From Marinobacter sp. 1-4A (GTDB lineage: Bacteria; Pseudomonadota; Gammaproteobacteria; Pseudomonadales; Oleiphilaceae): a DNA stretch of 64,000 nt. Below the pieces are notes generated by a model. That model was not told where the DNA came from, made no database searches, and saw nothing but the letters and a program-made list of their open reading frames with translations. Below, piece by piece: positions 1 to 9,299 of this stretch. The stretch covers positions 186,001 to 250,000 of the forward strand of contig NZ_VCGY01000003.1 of assembly GCF_016597725.1 (NCBI RefSeq), written 5' to 3'. The first letter of the stretch is position 1, and every line of letters starts with the position of its first letter. Position numbers and translations under genes: made by a program.

Positions 1-417
1 CGCCAAGGGCTGCTTGCCCATGCTGCGAGCCCGATAAACCTGCTCGGTACGTTGTATGACATCAATATCAGGTATCCGGTAAATGGCCTGATACTCAAGC
101 ACCGTGCCTTCTGTGTCCGTAATGGGGCTGACAAACGCATCGAGCCACCAATCCGATCCATCGGCCTTGCGATTACAGAGCATACCCATCCAGGATTCAC
201 CCCGGCCAATGGTATCCCACAAATCCTTGAGCGGACCCTTGGGCATTTTGGGGTGTCTCAACTTCCTGAACGAGCCTGCTTTCAGCTCGTCTTCCAGGAA
301 GCCACTGAGTGCACAAAATGCCCTGCTCGCGTAGGTGATTTCACCTTCGCTGTCGGTCAATCCCAGTAGCTGAGCCTGCTCATGGGGGTACTCCGGGACC
401 GTTTCAAATCGGGACAT
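1..417 (-). CDS. PAS-domain sensor, Aer-like (partial, 3' end outside window)
   Basis: The 139 visible residues form one PAS domain. After MSRFETVPEYPHEQ there is a PAS fold with features typical of Aer-type energy-taxis receptors and their relatives: DSEGEITYASRAFCALSGF, then LRHPKMP, then DLWDTIGRGESWMG and a DWWLDAFVSPI strand. In Aer proteins this domain binds FAD and reports the redox state of the electron transport chain. The C-terminal part, which would show HAMP and MCP signalling domains or something else, lies outside the window, so the output is unknown. The ATG at 417 has a good ribosome site (GGAGG, about 9 bases upstream). The gene lies just downstream of the phenol operon on the same strand but is separated by hairpins, so it is probably its own unit. 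The PAS assignment is firm; the taxis role is inference. Confidence 0.7.
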   Translation of the reverse strand, partial: MSRFETVPEYPHEQAQLLGLTDSEGEITYASRAFCALSGFLEDELKAGSFRKLRHPKMPKGPLKDLWDTIGRGESWMGMLCNRKADGSDWWLDAFVSPITDTEGTVLEYQAIYRIPDIDVIQRTEQVYRARSMGKQPLA

Positions 418-461
418 CCTGTTTAACCTCCGAAATGGAATAAGGGACCGCAAGCAACACC

Positions 462-526
462 ACACAGGCCTCTGTGTAACCCGATATCAGAAAGCTGTGA
501 CATCGGGTTTCAGAAGGGTCTGAAAC
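462..526 (-). terminator. Cluster of three hairpins after the phenol operon
   Basis: Three perfect short inverted repeats lie in the 128-base gap after dmpH. They are ACACAG/CTGTGT at 462-477, AACCCGAT/ATCGGGTT at 478-509 and GTTTCAG/CTGAAAC at 507-526; the last two share bases and are therefore mutually exclusive. There is no T-run, so this is not a classical intrinsic terminator. The likely job is to end or stabilise the long operon transcript, or to act as an operator for the PAS gene downstream. Confidence 0.4.
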
Positions 527-545
527 ACACGCAAAGCATAGGCCC

Positions 546-1352
546 TTAAACAAATTTACCGCTTAAGGTGCCTAAATCCTGATAGCGCACGGTAAAAGCA
601 TCACCTTTATCAACCTGAACCGCCGCCGTGATAGCTCCGATCATGATAAAACTGCCAGCCGGCAAGCTCTCTCCACGCTCTCCCATCATATTGGCTAGCA
701 TGGCTACCGAAGCAGCCGGGTGCCCCAATACCGCAGCTCCCGCACCGGTCTGAACCACTTCGCCGTTGATTTCCATCACCACGCCGATGGTCTTCAGGTC
801 TACATCTGCAACATCGGCCATGCGCCCGCCGGTTACGAAACGGCTGGATGACGAGTTATCGGCGATCACGCTTTTGAGGTCAAATTTGAAATCCTTGTAA
901 CGGGAATCGATCACTTCAACCGCGGGCATAACGAAATCGGTGGCACGCAGCACATCGCCTATGTGTACACCCGGCCCTTTCAGTTCGTCCTTGAGTACAA
1001 AGGCCAGCTCTGCCTCAATCTTGGGATGAATCAGCTCATCGTGCTTGATCTCACCACCTTCAGGCACACTAAAATAGTCCGCAAGGAAACCATAACAAGG
1101 CTGCTCAACACCCATCTGTGCCATCTTGGCCCAGGAGGTAAGGCCCATTTTCATGCCAACAATCTTGTGACCGCGCTCTTCCTTGCGACGACGCATTTCC
1201 CACTGGATGTCGAAGGCATCCTTATAGGTCATTTGCGGGTAGTCGTCGGTGATCTTGGTGATCTCATAAGCTTCAAGTTCGGCGTTCTCGCAGTGGATCG
1301 CCAACTCTTCAATCTGCGCCTGGGTCAGTTTGTTCTCATATGCTTCAGTCAT
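546..1352 (-). CDS. dmpH: 4-oxalocrotonate decarboxylase
   Basis: DmpH/XylI decarboxylates 2-oxo-3-hexenedioate (the keto form of 4-oxalocrotonate) to 2-oxopent-4-enoate in the meta-cleavage pathway. It needs Mg2+ and works in a complex with the hydratase DmpE. The 268-residue protein has the length and look of the family: EMRRRKEERG, then KIVGMKMGLTSWAKMAQMGV, then HPKIEAELAFVLK (metal-binding Glu pair), VIDSRYKDFKFDLKSVIADN and TGAGAAVLGHPAASVAMLAN. It is distinguished from the paralogous DmpE in this operon by the LTSWAKMAQMG segment, where DmpE has [13 protein letters not shown]. It is the last gene of the operon; its start overlaps the dmpG stop by one base, consistent with coupled translation. 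Confidence 0.95.
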   Translation of the reverse strand: MTEAYENKLTQAQIEELAIHCENAELEAYEITKITDDYPQMTYKDAFDIQWEMRRRKEERGHKIVGMKMGLTSWAKMAQMGVEQPCYGFLADYFSVPEGGEIKHDELIHPKIEAELAFVLKDELKGPGVHIGDVLRATDFVMPAVEVIDSRYKDFKFDLKSVIADNSSSSRFVTGGRMADVADVDLKTIGVVMEINGEVVQTGAGAAVLGHPAASVAMLANMMGERGESLPAGSFIMIGAITAAVQVDKGDAFTVRYQDLGTLSGKFV

Positions 1353-2380
1353 CAGATCAATCCCTTTTCTTTAGCCATGGTCAGCGCCAGGTCTTCAATC
1401 ATGTCTTCTTGCCCGCCCACGGTGCCGCGCCGGCCCAGTTCAACCAGAATGTCACGGGCTGAAATGCCATACTTTTTCTCGGCCCTTTCTGCGAACAGCA
1501 GGAACGAGGAGTAAACGCCCGCATAACCCAGAGTCAGGGCATTTCTGTCCACACGGATCGGCTGGTCCATCATCGGTACCACCAGGTCTTCAGCCACATC
1601 CATGATCTTGTATAGATCCACACCGGTTTCTACACCCATGCGCTCCAGTACGGCACAAAACACTTCCAGCGGCGTGTTCCCAGCTCCAGCACCCAGGCCC
1701 GCAACGGAACCATCGATTCGGGATGCACCTGCTTCAATCGCCGCCAGCGAGTTGGCAATGCCCATGCCCAGATTATGGTGGCCGTGGAAACCGATTTCGA
1801 CATTGGAAGGCAGTTCGGTGCGCAGCAAACCGATGTGCGCAGTGACATCATCCGGCAGCATGTAGCCGGCAGAATCGGTGGCGTAGATGCAGTTAGCACC
1901 ATAGCTAACCATCAGCTTGGCCTGCTCCAGAATTTTCTCCGGACTGACCATGTGCGCCATCATCAGGAAACCAACCGTGTCCATCTCCATTTTCGCGGCC
2001 ATGCCGATGTGCTGTTCCGACACGTCGGCTTCTGTGCAGTGGGTGGCCACGCGGATGGTGGAAACACCGCAATCTTTCGCCATTTTCAGGTGATCAACCG
2101 TACCGATTCCCGGCAGCAGCAGCGCAGAGATCCTGGCGTTTTTCATTTTCGGCACCACCGCACGGAGGTACTCCTCATCGCTGTGGGCCGGAAAGCCATA
2201 GTTCAGTGAGCGTCCGCCCAAGCCATCGCCGTGGGTGACTTCAATCAGCGGCATACCGGCTTCATCCATGGCCGTTGAGATACTCACCATCTCGTCCAGA
2301 CTAATCTGATGGCGCTTTGCGTGCATACCATCGCGCAAGCTCATATCGTGCAGCGTGACTTTTTTACCGTTCAAGTTCAT
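1352..2380 (-). CDS. dmpG: 4-hydroxy-2-oxovalerate aldolase
   Basis: DmpG cleaves 4-hydroxy-2-oxovalerate to pyruvate and acetaldehyde. It forms a channelling complex with the acylating dehydrogenase DmpF, whose gene lies directly upstream here. The 342 residues have the TIM-barrel HMGL-like domain first: [13 protein letters not shown] carries the catalytic Arg and the metal-binding Asp, and [13 protein letters not shown] carries the metal-binding His pair. The C-terminal communication domain follows (about residues 275-342). Length and motifs match the DmpG/BphI family. It is followed by dmpH with a one-base overlap. Confidence 0.96.
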   Translation of the reverse strand: MNLNGKKVTLHDMSLRDGMHAKRHQISLDEMVSISTAMDEAGMPLIEVTHGDGLGGRSLNYGFPAHSDEEYLRAVVPKMKNARISALLLPGIGTVDHLKMAKDCGVSTIRVATHCTEADVSEQHIGMAAKMEMDTVGFLMMAHMVSPEKILEQAKLMVSYGANCIYATDSAGYMLPDDVTAHIGLLRTELPSNVEIGFHGHHNLGMGIANSLAAIEAGASRIDGSVAGLGAGAGNTPLEVFCAVLERMGVETGVDLYKIMDVAEDLVVPMMDQPIRVDRNALTLGYAGVYSSFLLFAERAEKKYGISARDILVELGRRGTVGGQEDMIEDLALTMAKEKGLI

Positions 2381-2395
2381 TGTTCTCTCCCCCGC

Positions 2396-3307
2396 TTAGC
2401 CGCGTGCCGGCAATGTGATGGTGCCGTCGGCAGCTTCTTCAGCAAACATCTCGGCAGTGCGCAGAGCGGCGGCTGTCATGATGTCAAGATTGCCAGCGTA
2501 CTTGGGCAGGAAATCGCCCAACCCTTCCACTTGCATATAACAACTGACCTTGTTGCCATCAAAAATGGGGCCGTTGATCAGGGTGTAACCCGGAACGTAC
2601 TTCTGTACTTCCTTCACCATGGCGTGGATGGATTCTGTAATAGCGGTCTGGTCCGGCTCACCTTCGGTGAGACAATGGATGGTGTCACGCATCATCAGCG
2701 GCGGTTCTGCCGGGTTGATGATGATGATCGCCTTGCCTTCTTTGGCCCCACCCACTTTCTCCACGGCACCCGCTGTGGTGCGGGTGAACTCATCGATGTT
2801 CTGGCGCGTACCCGGGCCCACTGAACGTGAAGACACCGTAGCGACAATCTCGCCGTAGGCCACTGGCTGAACACGGCTGACAGCTGCAATCATCGGAATC
2901 GTCGCCTGGCCACCGCAGGTCACCATGTTGACGTTCATTTCCAGGTTTCTGGCATGGTCGGTCAGGTTCACCGGTGGCACACAGAAGGGCCCAACGGCTG
3001 CAGGTGTCAGGTCCACCATAATGACGCCCAGTTCGTTCAGCTTGCGGCTGTTCTCGGCATGGACGTAGGCGGACGTTGCATCGAAAGCAACGCGAACATC
3101 ATCCGCGATGATATGTTCCAGAACACCATCTACCCCGGTTGAGCAGGTTTTAATGCCCATTTCGGCAGCACGCTTGAGACCTTCGGATTCCGGGTCGATG
3201 CCCACCATCCAGACGGGCTCAATCCACTCGGAACGCTGCATTTTCATGAGCATGTCGGTACCGATATTGCCTGGGCCGATAATGACCGCTTTAAGTTTTT
3301 TGTTCAT
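2396..3307 (-). CDS. dmpF: Acetaldehyde dehydrogenase (acylating)
   Basis: DmpF converts the acetaldehyde released by DmpG into acetyl-CoA with NAD+ and CoA, sparing the cell a toxic aldehyde. The 303 residues start with a Rossmann motif ([15 protein letters not shown]). The catalytic cysteine sits in [13 protein letters not shown] at about residue 130, and [17 protein letters not shown] follows. Length and order fit DmpF/BphJ. It is placed between dmpE and dmpG exactly as in the classical Pseudomonas operon. Confidence 0.96.
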   Translation of the reverse strand: MNKKLKAVIIGPGNIGTDMLMKMQRSEWIEPVWMVGIDPESEGLKRAAEMGIKTCSTGVDGVLEHIIADDVRVAFDATSAYVHAENSRKLNELGVIMVDLTPAAVGPFCVPPVNLTDHARNLEMNVNMVTCGGQATIPMIAAVSRVQPVAYGEIVATVSSRSVGPGTRQNIDEFTRTTAGAVEKVGGAKEGKAIIIINPAEPPLMMRDTIHCLTEGEPDQTAITESIHAMVKEVQKYVPGYTLINGPIFDGNKVSCYMQVEGLGDFLPKYAGNLDIMTAAALRTAEMFAEEAADGTITLPARG

Positions 3308-3336
3308 AATCGTATTCCTGTTATCAATGGGGCCGG

Positions 3337-4122
3337 TCAGATAAAGCGGACAGACGCACTGCCAATTCCACCGATGCTTACACTCATAAAGTCACCGGCC
3401 TGCACTGGCTCCAAAGGCACCAGCGAACCGGACAGGATCACTTCGCCAGCTTTCAATGGAATGCCAAACTGCCCAAGGGTGTTTGCCAGCCAGGTAACGC
3501 AGGTCACCGGGCTACCTAAAGCCGCTGCACCTGCACCGGTACTGATAATCGAGCCGTTCTTTTCCACCACCATGCCGCAGGTAGCCAGATCCACCTTGCG
3601 CGGATTCACCGCGCGATCGCCCAGCAGGAAGACACCGCAGGAAGCGTTGTCGGCCACGGTGTCCTGAATTTTTATTTCCCAGTTTTCGATACGGGAGTCG
3701 ACCACCTCAAAACAAGGGAGTACACAATCGGTTGCTGCCAGCACATCGGCCGCTGTCAACCCCGGGCCCATCAGGTCTTTTTTCAGAATGAAGGCAATTT
3801 CACCCTCGGCTTTGGGCTGCATTAGGCGGTCGGAAATCTGAACTTCTTCGCCTTGGCTGTATGCCATTTTGTCGGTGAGGTACCCGAAGTCAGGCTGGCC
3901 AACCTTGAGCATGTTTTGCACAGCCTTCGAGGTCAGGCCGATCTTTTTACCGATAACCTTTTCTCCAGACTCGATACGGCGCTCCATAACCCGGAGAGAA
4001 ATGTTGTAGGCATCCTCAATGCTGATATTGGTAAAACGCTCTGTCAGCGGGCGCACGGGAATGCGGTTAATCATGCCCTCGTAAAGCTCATCACCACAGG
4101 CCTGAATCTGTTGCTTGTCCAT
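3337..4122 (-). CDS. dmpE: 2-oxopent-4-enoate hydratase (2-hydroxypenta-2,4-dienoate hydratase)
   Basis: DmpE/XylJ adds water to 2-oxopent-4-enoate to give 4-hydroxy-2-oxovalerate, the substrate of DmpG. The 261-residue protein begins [17 protein letters not shown] and has [17 protein letters not shown], then [20 protein letters not shown] (metal ligands in the E-x-E pair), [20 protein letters not shown], and the C-terminal [19 protein letters not shown]. These are family hallmarks. It is paralogous to DmpH further downstream, and the two proteins work as a complex in known systems. It starts 9 bases after the dmpC stop. Confidence 0.95.
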   Translation of the reverse strand: MDKQQIQACGDELYEGMINRIPVRPLTERFTNISIEDAYNISLRVMERRIESGEKVIGKKIGLTSKAVQNMLKVGQPDFGYLTDKMAYSQGEEVQISDRLMQPKAEGEIAFILKKDLMGPGLTAADVLAATDCVLPCFEVVDSRIENWEIKIQDTVADNASCGVFLLGDRAVNPRKVDLATCGMVVEKNGSIISTGAGAAALGSPVTCVTWLANTLGQFGIPLKAGEVILSGSLVPLEPVQAGDFMSVSIGGIGSASVRFI

Positions 4123-4131
4123 GTCCGTTCC

Positions 4132-5589
4132 TCAGAGTTTGATGCAGATATTTTTGGTTTCGGAGTAGAACTCGAGGCCGTGTACACCACCCTCGCGACC
4201 CAGGCCGGACTGCTTGGCACCACCAAATGAAGTGCGCAGATCCCGCAGGAACCAGGAGTTCACCCAGGCCAGACCAACTTCCATCTGCTGTGCCACACGG
4301 ATTGCGCGGGCCGAGTTTTCGGTCCAGATTGCGCAGGCCAAGCCGTAATTGGTGTCATTAGCCAAAGCGATGGCTTCGTCTTCGGTATCAAACGGGCGGA
4401 TATGGCAGCAGGGACCAAAAATCTCTTCGCGCACAACGCGAGCGTCATCAGGCAAACCTGTCCAGATCGTCGGCTCAATCCAGGCACCGTCATTCAGTTC
4501 GGCACCCATGTCCGGAATGCCACCACCGATCTCAACGGTTGCACCTTCTTCCCGCGCCAGATCGTAGTAGCTCTTCACCTTGTCGCGATGCTCCAAGCTG
4601 ACCAGCGGCCCAAAGTTAGCCTCGGGGTCTTCCGGGCGGCCCAGCTTCAGCTTGGCTACTTCTTCCTTCATGCGGGCAAGGAACTGGTCAAAAATCGAAC
4701 GCTCCACATAAACCCGCTCGGTGCCCAGGCAAACCTGGCCACAGTTAACAAACGCAGAACGCATGGTGCCTTCAACGGCTTTTTCGAGATCACAGTCTGC
4801 GAACACAAGGCCGGGGTTCTTGCCACCGCATTCCATGGAGACGTTGCGCAAGCCCACAGACGCCGCTCTCATGATGGTTTCACCCGTGCGGGTTTCGCCG
4901 GTGAACGTGATGGCATCCACCAGTGGGTGAGACGTCAGGAAAGCTCCGGCAGAATCCGGGCCAAAGCCGTGTACTACATTAAACACACCGGGTGGTACGC
5001 CACATTCGTTCATAACCTCGCCAAGCAGTGTGGCCGTAGCCGGAGTTTCTTCCGATGGCTTAACAACAACGGTGTTACCACAGGCCAACGCGGGGCCAAC
5101 CTTGAAGGTCATCAGCAGCAATGGCAGGTTCCATGGGGAGACAACAGCGATAACCCCCTTTGGTGTGCGGTGGCCAACATTCAAGGCACCTGCCCCATCC
5201 GGGGTGTCCATCCGGAAACCTTCGGTCGGATGGCTCATGGATTCCGCAAATTCTTTGAAGTTAGCTGCACCACGGGGAATATCTATATGGCTGGCCATGG
5301 AGCGCGGCTTGCCAGTATCGAGGCACTCTGCATCCAGAAACTCGTCAAAACGCTCATTAATGCGATCAGCAATTTTGTACAGCATTTCAGATCGCTGCTT
5401 TTGCGTCATTTTACCCCAAGAGCCTTTCAGGGCGGCCTTGGCAGCACGGACAGCAGTATCGACTTCCGCTTCACCGGCTTCATAAACCTTGCCAATCAGG
5501 CTGTTGTCGACCGGGCAGCGGTTTTCAAATAACTTGCCGCTGGCAGACGGCACATACTCGCCATTGATAAAATGTTTGAACTCTTTCAT
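4132..5589 (-). CDS. dmpC: 2-hydroxymuconic semialdehyde dehydrogenase
   Basis: DmpC/XylG oxidises 2-hydroxymuconic semialdehyde to 2-hydroxymuconate with NAD+, committing the ring-cleavage product to the oxalocrotonate branch. The 485 residues show a standard aldehyde dehydrogenase: VVSPWNLPLLL (cofactor site), the catalytic Glu in VSMECGGKNPG, the catalytic Cys in NCGQVCLGTERV, and EEIFGPCCHIRPF near the end. It lies between the outer-membrane protein gene and dmpE. Because dmpD is missing from this operon, DmpC is the only visible route for the ring-fission product. Confidence 0.93.
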   Translation of the reverse strand: MKEFKHFINGEYVPSASGKLFENRCPVDNSLIGKVYEAGEAEVDTAVRAAKAALKGSWGKMTQKQRSEMLYKIADRINERFDEFLDAECLDTGKPRSMASHIDIPRGAANFKEFAESMSHPTEGFRMDTPDGAGALNVGHRTPKGVIAVVSPWNLPLLLMTFKVGPALACGNTVVVKPSEETPATATLLGEVMNECGVPPGVFNVVHGFGPDSAGAFLTSHPLVDAITFTGETRTGETIMRAASVGLRNVSMECGGKNPGLVFADCDLEKAVEGTMRSAFVNCGQVCLGTERVYVERSIFDQFLARMKEEVAKLKLGRPEDPEANFGPLVSLEHRDKVKSYYDLAREEGATVEIGGGIPDMGAELNDGAWIEPTIWTGLPDDARVVREEIFGPCCHIRPFDTEDEAIALANDTNYGLACAIWTENSARAIRVAQQMEVGLAWVNSWFLRDLRTSFGGAKQSGLGREGGVHGLEFYSETKNICIKL

Positions 5590-5670
5590 GGCTCACCTTT
5601 TTCGTTAACTATGTCTGCGCACTGCCGCAGCGTTCTGGTTGTTCGAGTAACATCTCAGTGTCCTTAGCTC

Positions 5671-5704
5671 GATCAAGCTCTCGCCTGTTTTCGAGAGCTT
5701 GATC
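5671..5704 (-). other. 13-bp stem-loop between the outer-membrane gene and dmpC
   Basis: A perfect 13-bp inverted repeat (GATCAAGCTCTCG at 5671-5683, its complement at 5692-5704) with an 8-base loop lies in the 123-base gap between two co-directional operon genes. No T-run follows, so it is more likely an RNA-stabilising or partial (rho-dependent) termination element than a full terminator. It could set different expression for the upper and lower halves of the pathway. Confidence 0.55.
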
Positions 5705-5712
5705 TCCTGACC

Positions 5713-6600
5713 TTAAAACACCTTGGTAAGATGCAGGCGCAGCAAAGCCCCTTCCGGCCCTGCCTCGTTGTTATATTCCTGGTAAAAAGCGGCGTTCAGA
5801 CCCAGCCCGTGGTTGGGCCAGAAATAGCCTGCTTCAGCGCCGAGAGCATGCTTCTCAGCTTTATCGGTAGAGCCACCTTTATCGCCCTCCAGTTGCCAGG
5901 CTTCATAGCCCACCAAACCGATATCCAGTCCGGTGTCCAGGCGGTGGCTCAGGGCCCACTCGATCAGGTAGCTGTCCCCGGGCGTAACACCGGTATCATC
6001 CTGCTCGGTCTTGATTTCGTACCGGGACAGCGCTGAAAAAGACCAGTTTTTATCTGCATCAAAATGCCAGTTTCCACCCAGGGTCAGCATGGTAGTGCCA
6101 TGCCCCTTACCGATTGATGCTGGCTCCGTGGGCTCATAACTTGCAGTCTCAAACCAGTGGCCCGCAGCAAACACCGCGTCCCATTGTTGTCCATGCCACC
6201 CCAAAACAACCGGCCCAACAAAGATGTCACCGAGGCCGCTATCGCTGTCCTTTACGCCCACGCCTCTGAAATCAAGCGAGGTGTTCTGCAACGGAATTAT
6301 GGTTTCCACACCATAGTTGGCACCCAAAAACGTTTTATCCGTGATCCAGATAAACCGGTTGGCCAAGGCTGTCACTTCACCTGTGTTCTTGCCGGGTGCT
6401 TTGTTAGCCTGGCCGTCTCTCAGATTGTCGATGTCGTAACGCACCAGATAACCACGGTAGTAAACCCCCGGCGGCGGAACGGCAGGGCCACCTATACCTT
6501 CCACGCCTGGAACATAGTGTCCGTTGGCGGCCAGCGCGGGAGACGAAAGTGGAGCCGCCGCCAAAAGGCCCGCCAGAGTCAGTATTTTTGTGTATCTCAT
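5713..6600 (-). CDS. Outer-membrane protein of the phenol meta-degradation (MetA) family
   Basis: This 295-residue protein has a clear signal peptide (MRYTKILTLAGLLAAAPLSSPALA) and then alternating amphipathic beta strands ending in LLRLHLTKVF with the terminal aromatic residue typical of outer-membrane barrels. It resembles the Phenol_MetA_deg family (PF13557) found in many aromatic catabolic operons and thought to help hydrophobic substrates cross the outer membrane; the biochemical role is not well established. It sits inside the phenol operon between dmpI and dmpC, in the area where classical operons carry dmpC and dmpD. AAGGACG about 8 bases upstream supports the start. Confidence 0.75.
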   Translation of the reverse strand: MRYTKILTLAGLLAAAPLSSPALAANGHYVPGVEGIGGPAVPPPGVYYRGYLVRYDIDNLRDGQANKAPGKNTGEVTALANRFIWITDKTFLGANYGVETIIPLQNTSLDFRGVGVKDSDSGLGDIFVGPVVLGWHGQQWDAVFAAGHWFETASYEPTEPASIGKGHGTTMLTLGGNWHFDADKNWSFSALSRYEIKTEQDDTGVTPGDSYLIEWALSHRLDTGLDIGLVGYEAWQLEGDKGGSTDKAEKHALGAEAGYFWPNHGLGLNAAFYQEYNNEAGPEGALLRLHLTKVF

Positions 6601-6643
6601 CGATACGTCCTTTTTTGTAATTTTTGGAAGTTGTGTTTTTGAT

Positions 6644-6835
6644 CTAGCGCCCGAGCTTTTTCGCAGACTGACCCGCTATGCCGAAGTGCTGTTTGGGCAT
6701 TTCGGTAATCAACACTCGTATGCGCTCCTTAGGTGCATCCAGGGAGCGTGCCATGGCTTCGCTCACCTCCCGGATCAGCGTTTCCTTTTGCTCATCACTG
6801 CGACCTTCAATGATATAAAGCTGTGCAATTGGCAT
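6644..6835 (-). CDS. dmpI: 4-oxalocrotonate tautomerase
   Basis: 4-OT isomerises 2-hydroxymuconate to 2-oxo-3-hexenedioate, working as a homohexamer. The 63-residue peptide begins [20 protein letters not shown]. After Met removal Pro1 is the catalytic base, and Arg11 (EGR) and Arg39 (ERIRVLI) are in place. Length (62 after processing) is standard. A strong ribosome site (AAGGAGAGG) precedes the ATG. In the classical dmp operon this gene is last; here it has moved to just after dmpB. Confidence 0.95.
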   Translation of the reverse strand: MPIAQLYIIEGRSDEQKETLIREVSEAMARSLDAPKERIRVLITEMPKQHFGIAGQSAKKLGR

Positions 6836-6887
6836 AACCTCTCCTTATTCGATGGGAACCGGCACCCAGACCCACAAACCTGCAACA

Positions 6888-6940
6888 GCCGGTGATTCTG
6901 TCACCGGCAACTGTGCTGAGGGTGCTTGTTTCCAGCACCC
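6888..6940 (-). other. Two stem-loops between dmpB and dmpI
   Basis: GCCGGTGA (6888-6895) pairs with TCACCGGC (6901-6908) around a 5-base loop, and GGGTGCT (6920-6926) pairs with AGCACCC (6934-6940). Both lie in the 111-base gap between dmpB and dmpI, read on the minus strand just after the dmpB stop. There is no T-run. They are probably transcript-stability or processing elements that protect the upstream dmpK-dmpB message. Confidence 0.5.
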
Positions 6941-6946
6941 GGTTTA

Positions 6947-7870
6947 TCAGGTCAGTACGGACAGGAACCGCTCGTTCAGTGCCCGGTCGTGGTAGAAAAT
7001 GGCTTTGCCCAGTTCCTCGGCGTCCCAGGTCACTGGCTCATGGTCCGGGTAGTGATAATCACCACCGGCGAAAACTTCGTTGCGATTGCCTGAAGGGTCG
7101 AAGAAGTAGATTGTCTGGCCGTGAGTCAGGCCGTGACGCGTGGGGCCGATATCAATGGAGGTGTCGGTCATGGACAGCAGGTCGGCGGCCTTGAGAACGT
7201 CCTGCCAGGTCTCCAGGAAAAACGATGCGTGGTGGAACTTACCCGGCTCCTCATGGTGAATAAACGCGATATCGTGCGCCTTGGTGCTGACCGTCAGGAA
7301 CTGTGCAACCCGTTTGCCGTCAGGAGCTATTACTTGCTCAGCCAGATCAAAACCGAGCACATCACGGAACAAATTCAGAGTTTCATCCAGGTTAGGACCG
7401 TAGAGCAGGCAATGGTCGAAACGCGTTGCCTTCATACCTTCAAGTCCGCGCGGCCAGGCTTCCGGGTTGTGATTGCCCACACCCCATTTACCGGTCTGCT
7501 TCTTCGTAGCGAAGATTTCAAAGGCGTGTCCGGTGGGGGCGATAAAACGCACCCGGCGCCCGCAGTCCTTAAGTTCACCCTCGGGAACGTCTTCGATCTC
7601 ACAGCCAAACGCGGCGAGTTCGCCACGCAATTGATCCACCACCTCTTCGCTGAGGCACTTGAAAGCCATAAAGTCCATACCAGGCTCATCTGCCTCACGA
7701 AGCACGACGGAGAACTTGTCCACCTCGGTCCAAGCCTTTAAATACACGCGACCTTGATCATCACGGTCCATTTCGATCAGGCCCAAAAGGTCGCTGTAGT
7801 GTTTGACGGCTTCATCCATATCGAGAACACGGATCTGGACGTGACCGGGACGCATTACACCCTTTTTCAT
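6947..7870 (-). CDS. dmpB: Catechol 2,3-dioxygenase
   Basis: DmpB/XylE is the extradiol ring-cleavage enzyme that opens catechol to 2-hydroxymuconic semialdehyde with Fe(II). From the start used here the protein has 307 residues, the family length. It begins [20 protein letters not shown]. It has two vicinal-oxygen-chelate modules; iron ligands are His in [10 protein letters not shown] (about 153), His in [10 protein letters not shown] (about 214) and Glu in NRNEVFAGG (about 265). An upstream in-frame ATG (7876) overlaps the dmpQ stop, but the GAGG ribosome site is only 2 bases from it and 8 bases from the ATG at 7870, so 7870 is preferred. The enzyme is prone to oxidation and is reactivated by the DmpQ ferredoxin encoded next to it. 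Confidence 0.97.
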   Translation of the reverse strand: MKKGVMRPGHVQIRVLDMDEAVKHYSDLLGLIEMDRDDQGRVYLKAWTEVDKFSVVLREADEPGMDFMAFKCLSEEVVDQLRGELAAFGCEIEDVPEGELKDCGRRVRFIAPTGHAFEIFATKKQTGKWGVGNHNPEAWPRGLEGMKATRFDHCLLYGPNLDETLNLFRDVLGFDLAEQVIAPDGKRVAQFLTVSTKAHDIAFIHHEEPGKFHHASFFLETWQDVLKAADLLSMTDTSIDIGPTRHGLTHGQTIYFFDPSGNRNEVFAGGDYHYPDHEPVTWDAEELGKAIFYHDRALNERFLSVLT

Positions 7871-7875
7871 AATCA

Positions 7876-8214
7876 TTACCTCATTGCTTTTGTTGTTGTG
7901 TGCTCATTCGTGTGTCTGGCTGCAGGTTGCTGCGGCCGGCATTCAATAATCAGATCGGTCAATGGATAGATGCGACAGGCCAGCACCTGATCCTGTGCAA
8001 GCGCTTCCGGGGGCACGTGCATCCGGCTCATCTTTCCACAGGAATACTGGCCACTGAGCACGGTAACCTTGCAGAAGCCACAACCACCACCCCTGCAGCC
8101 AACCGGCACGCATTTCAGCCCCTGTTGCTCCATAGCCTTGAGAACGCTCTGGCCAGACTTGCAACGAAACGACTGACCACTGCACTGTTCGGTGACTTGC
8201 AAGAACTCGCCCAT
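7876..8214 (-). CDS. dmpQ: Chloroplast-type 2Fe-2S ferredoxin
   Basis: DmpQ/XylT ferredoxin re-reduces the inactivated ferric form of catechol 2,3-dioxygenase. From [13 protein letters not shown] the protein has 112 residues. The 2Fe-2S ligands are visible as [12 protein letters not shown] (C-x4-C-x2-C) and the distal Cys in [10 protein letters not shown] longer in-frame start at 8262 would overlap dmpP by 35 bases and add a charged tail not seen in relatives, so 8214 is preferred. The stop codon overlaps an ATG just before dmpB, which suggests coupled synthesis with the enzyme it repairs. Confidence 0.88.
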   Translation of the reverse strand: MGEFLQVTEQCSGQSFRCKSGQSVLKAMEQQGLKCVPVGCRGGGCGFCKVTVLSGQYSCGKMSRMHVPPEALAQDQVLACRIYPLTDLIIECRPQQPAARHTNEHTTTKAMR

Positions 8215-8227
8215 GGGCCGGCCCCCA

Positions 8228-9289
8228 TCAGATTTTTTTAAACAGGGCAGAGCGCTGTCCATCTTCCGCTCCGTCAGCCGCCGTCAGGAATTTCTCCATG
8301 AAAATATCCCGTTCAAACAGTCGCCCTCGCATCAGTGCGGTGAGGGCCGCATCAATCATTGGTGGCGGCCCACAGAGGTAGGCTTTTCGGCCCGAAAAGC
8401 GTTCGTCAAAATGCGCTTTCGCGGCATCGTGCACGTACCCCTTGAACCCTTGCCAGCTGACGTCCTCCTCGGCCTGACTCAAGGCGGGGACATAGGTAAA
8501 GTTTTCATGGTCACGTGCCAGACCTTCAAAAAGCTCTCGGTTATAGAGTTCTTCCAGATTGCGGGCGCCTTGAAAGAGCACGATCTGCCGGTCATCGTCC
8601 TGCGCCAGCAGGTCCAGAATCATGCTTTGGGGGCTGGAAAGCCCGGAGCCACCGGCAATGAAAATGAGATCACCCGGCTGGGAGCTGCGCACAAAGAACT
8701 GCCCGTATGGCCCTGACAGGTTCAGTCTGTCACCTTCTTTTAACTGCTGGTGAATGAAGGATGTGGCCGCGCCCCCTTCGACCAGCCGGATATGCAGTTC
8801 CACTTCATCTGCACGGCTAGGAGGATTCGCCAGCGAGAAGGCCCGGGAGCCTTCCACGTCAGGCAAATCAATATTGATGTACTGGCCAGCCTGAAAGGCC
8901 ATTCCTCGGTCAAGCTTTAAGTGCACGCCCTTGATGGTTGGCGACAGGTCAACAATTTGGGTGACCGTGGCTTGATAATCCTCAACCGGATACCCCTCAA
9001 AGTCTTCATCTACATCAATGTCCGCTTCAATGGTCACGTCACTTTCAAGCGTGGCGCAGCAAGCCAGCACCTTGCCCTCTTCTCGCTCACTGTCCATCAA
9101 CGCAAATGAAGAGGCTTCTCCCAGATCCACATCACCGTCGACCACCTGGACCTTGCAGGTTCCACAGGTTCCGTGGCCACAAGCAAAGGGCAACCACACA
9201 CCACTACGAAGCGCGGCCTGAAGGATGGTCTGGCCATCTTCAACTTCAATCTGTTCGCCAATCGGCTCAATGGTTACGGTATGGCTCAT
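8228..9289 (-). CDS. dmpP: Phenol hydroxylase reductase component (P5)
   Basis: This component passes electrons from NADH through FAD and a 2Fe-2S centre to the diiron oxygenase. The 353 residues show an N-terminal plant-type ferredoxin domain with ACGHGTCGTCKV and the fourth Cys in VLACCATL. An FAD-binding module follows with RAFSLANPP, then an NAD module with FIAGGSGLSSPQSM and CGPPPMIDAAL. Domain order and length match DmpP. It directly follows dmpO (10-base gap). Confidence 0.96.
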   Translation of the reverse strand: MSHTVTIEPIGEQIEVEDGQTILQAALRSGVWLPFACGHGTCGTCKVQVVDGDVDLGEASSFALMDSEREEGKVLACCATLESDVTIEADIDVDEDFEGYPVEDYQATVTQIVDLSPTIKGVHLKLDRGMAFQAGQYINIDLPDVEGSRAFSLANPPSRADEVELHIRLVEGGAATSFIHQQLKEGDRLNLSGPYGQFFVRSSQPGDLIFIAGGSGLSSPQSMILDLLAQDDDRQIVLFQGARNLEELYNRELFEGLARDHENFTYVPALSQAEEDVSWQGFKGYVHDAAKAHFDERFSGRKAYLCGPPPMIDAALTALMRGRLFERDIFMEKFLTAADGAEDGQRSALFKKI

Positions 9290-9299
9290 AACTCAACCC

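Noticed and set aside
462..526. Intrinsic terminator of the phenol operon
   Set aside because: The stems are good but no T-run follows on either strand, so it is listed only as a hairpin cluster.
4402..5532. A 376-codon plus-strand open frame opposite dmpC
   Set aside because: It is a shadow of dmpC: no recognisable domain, and the dmpC frame has all family motifs.
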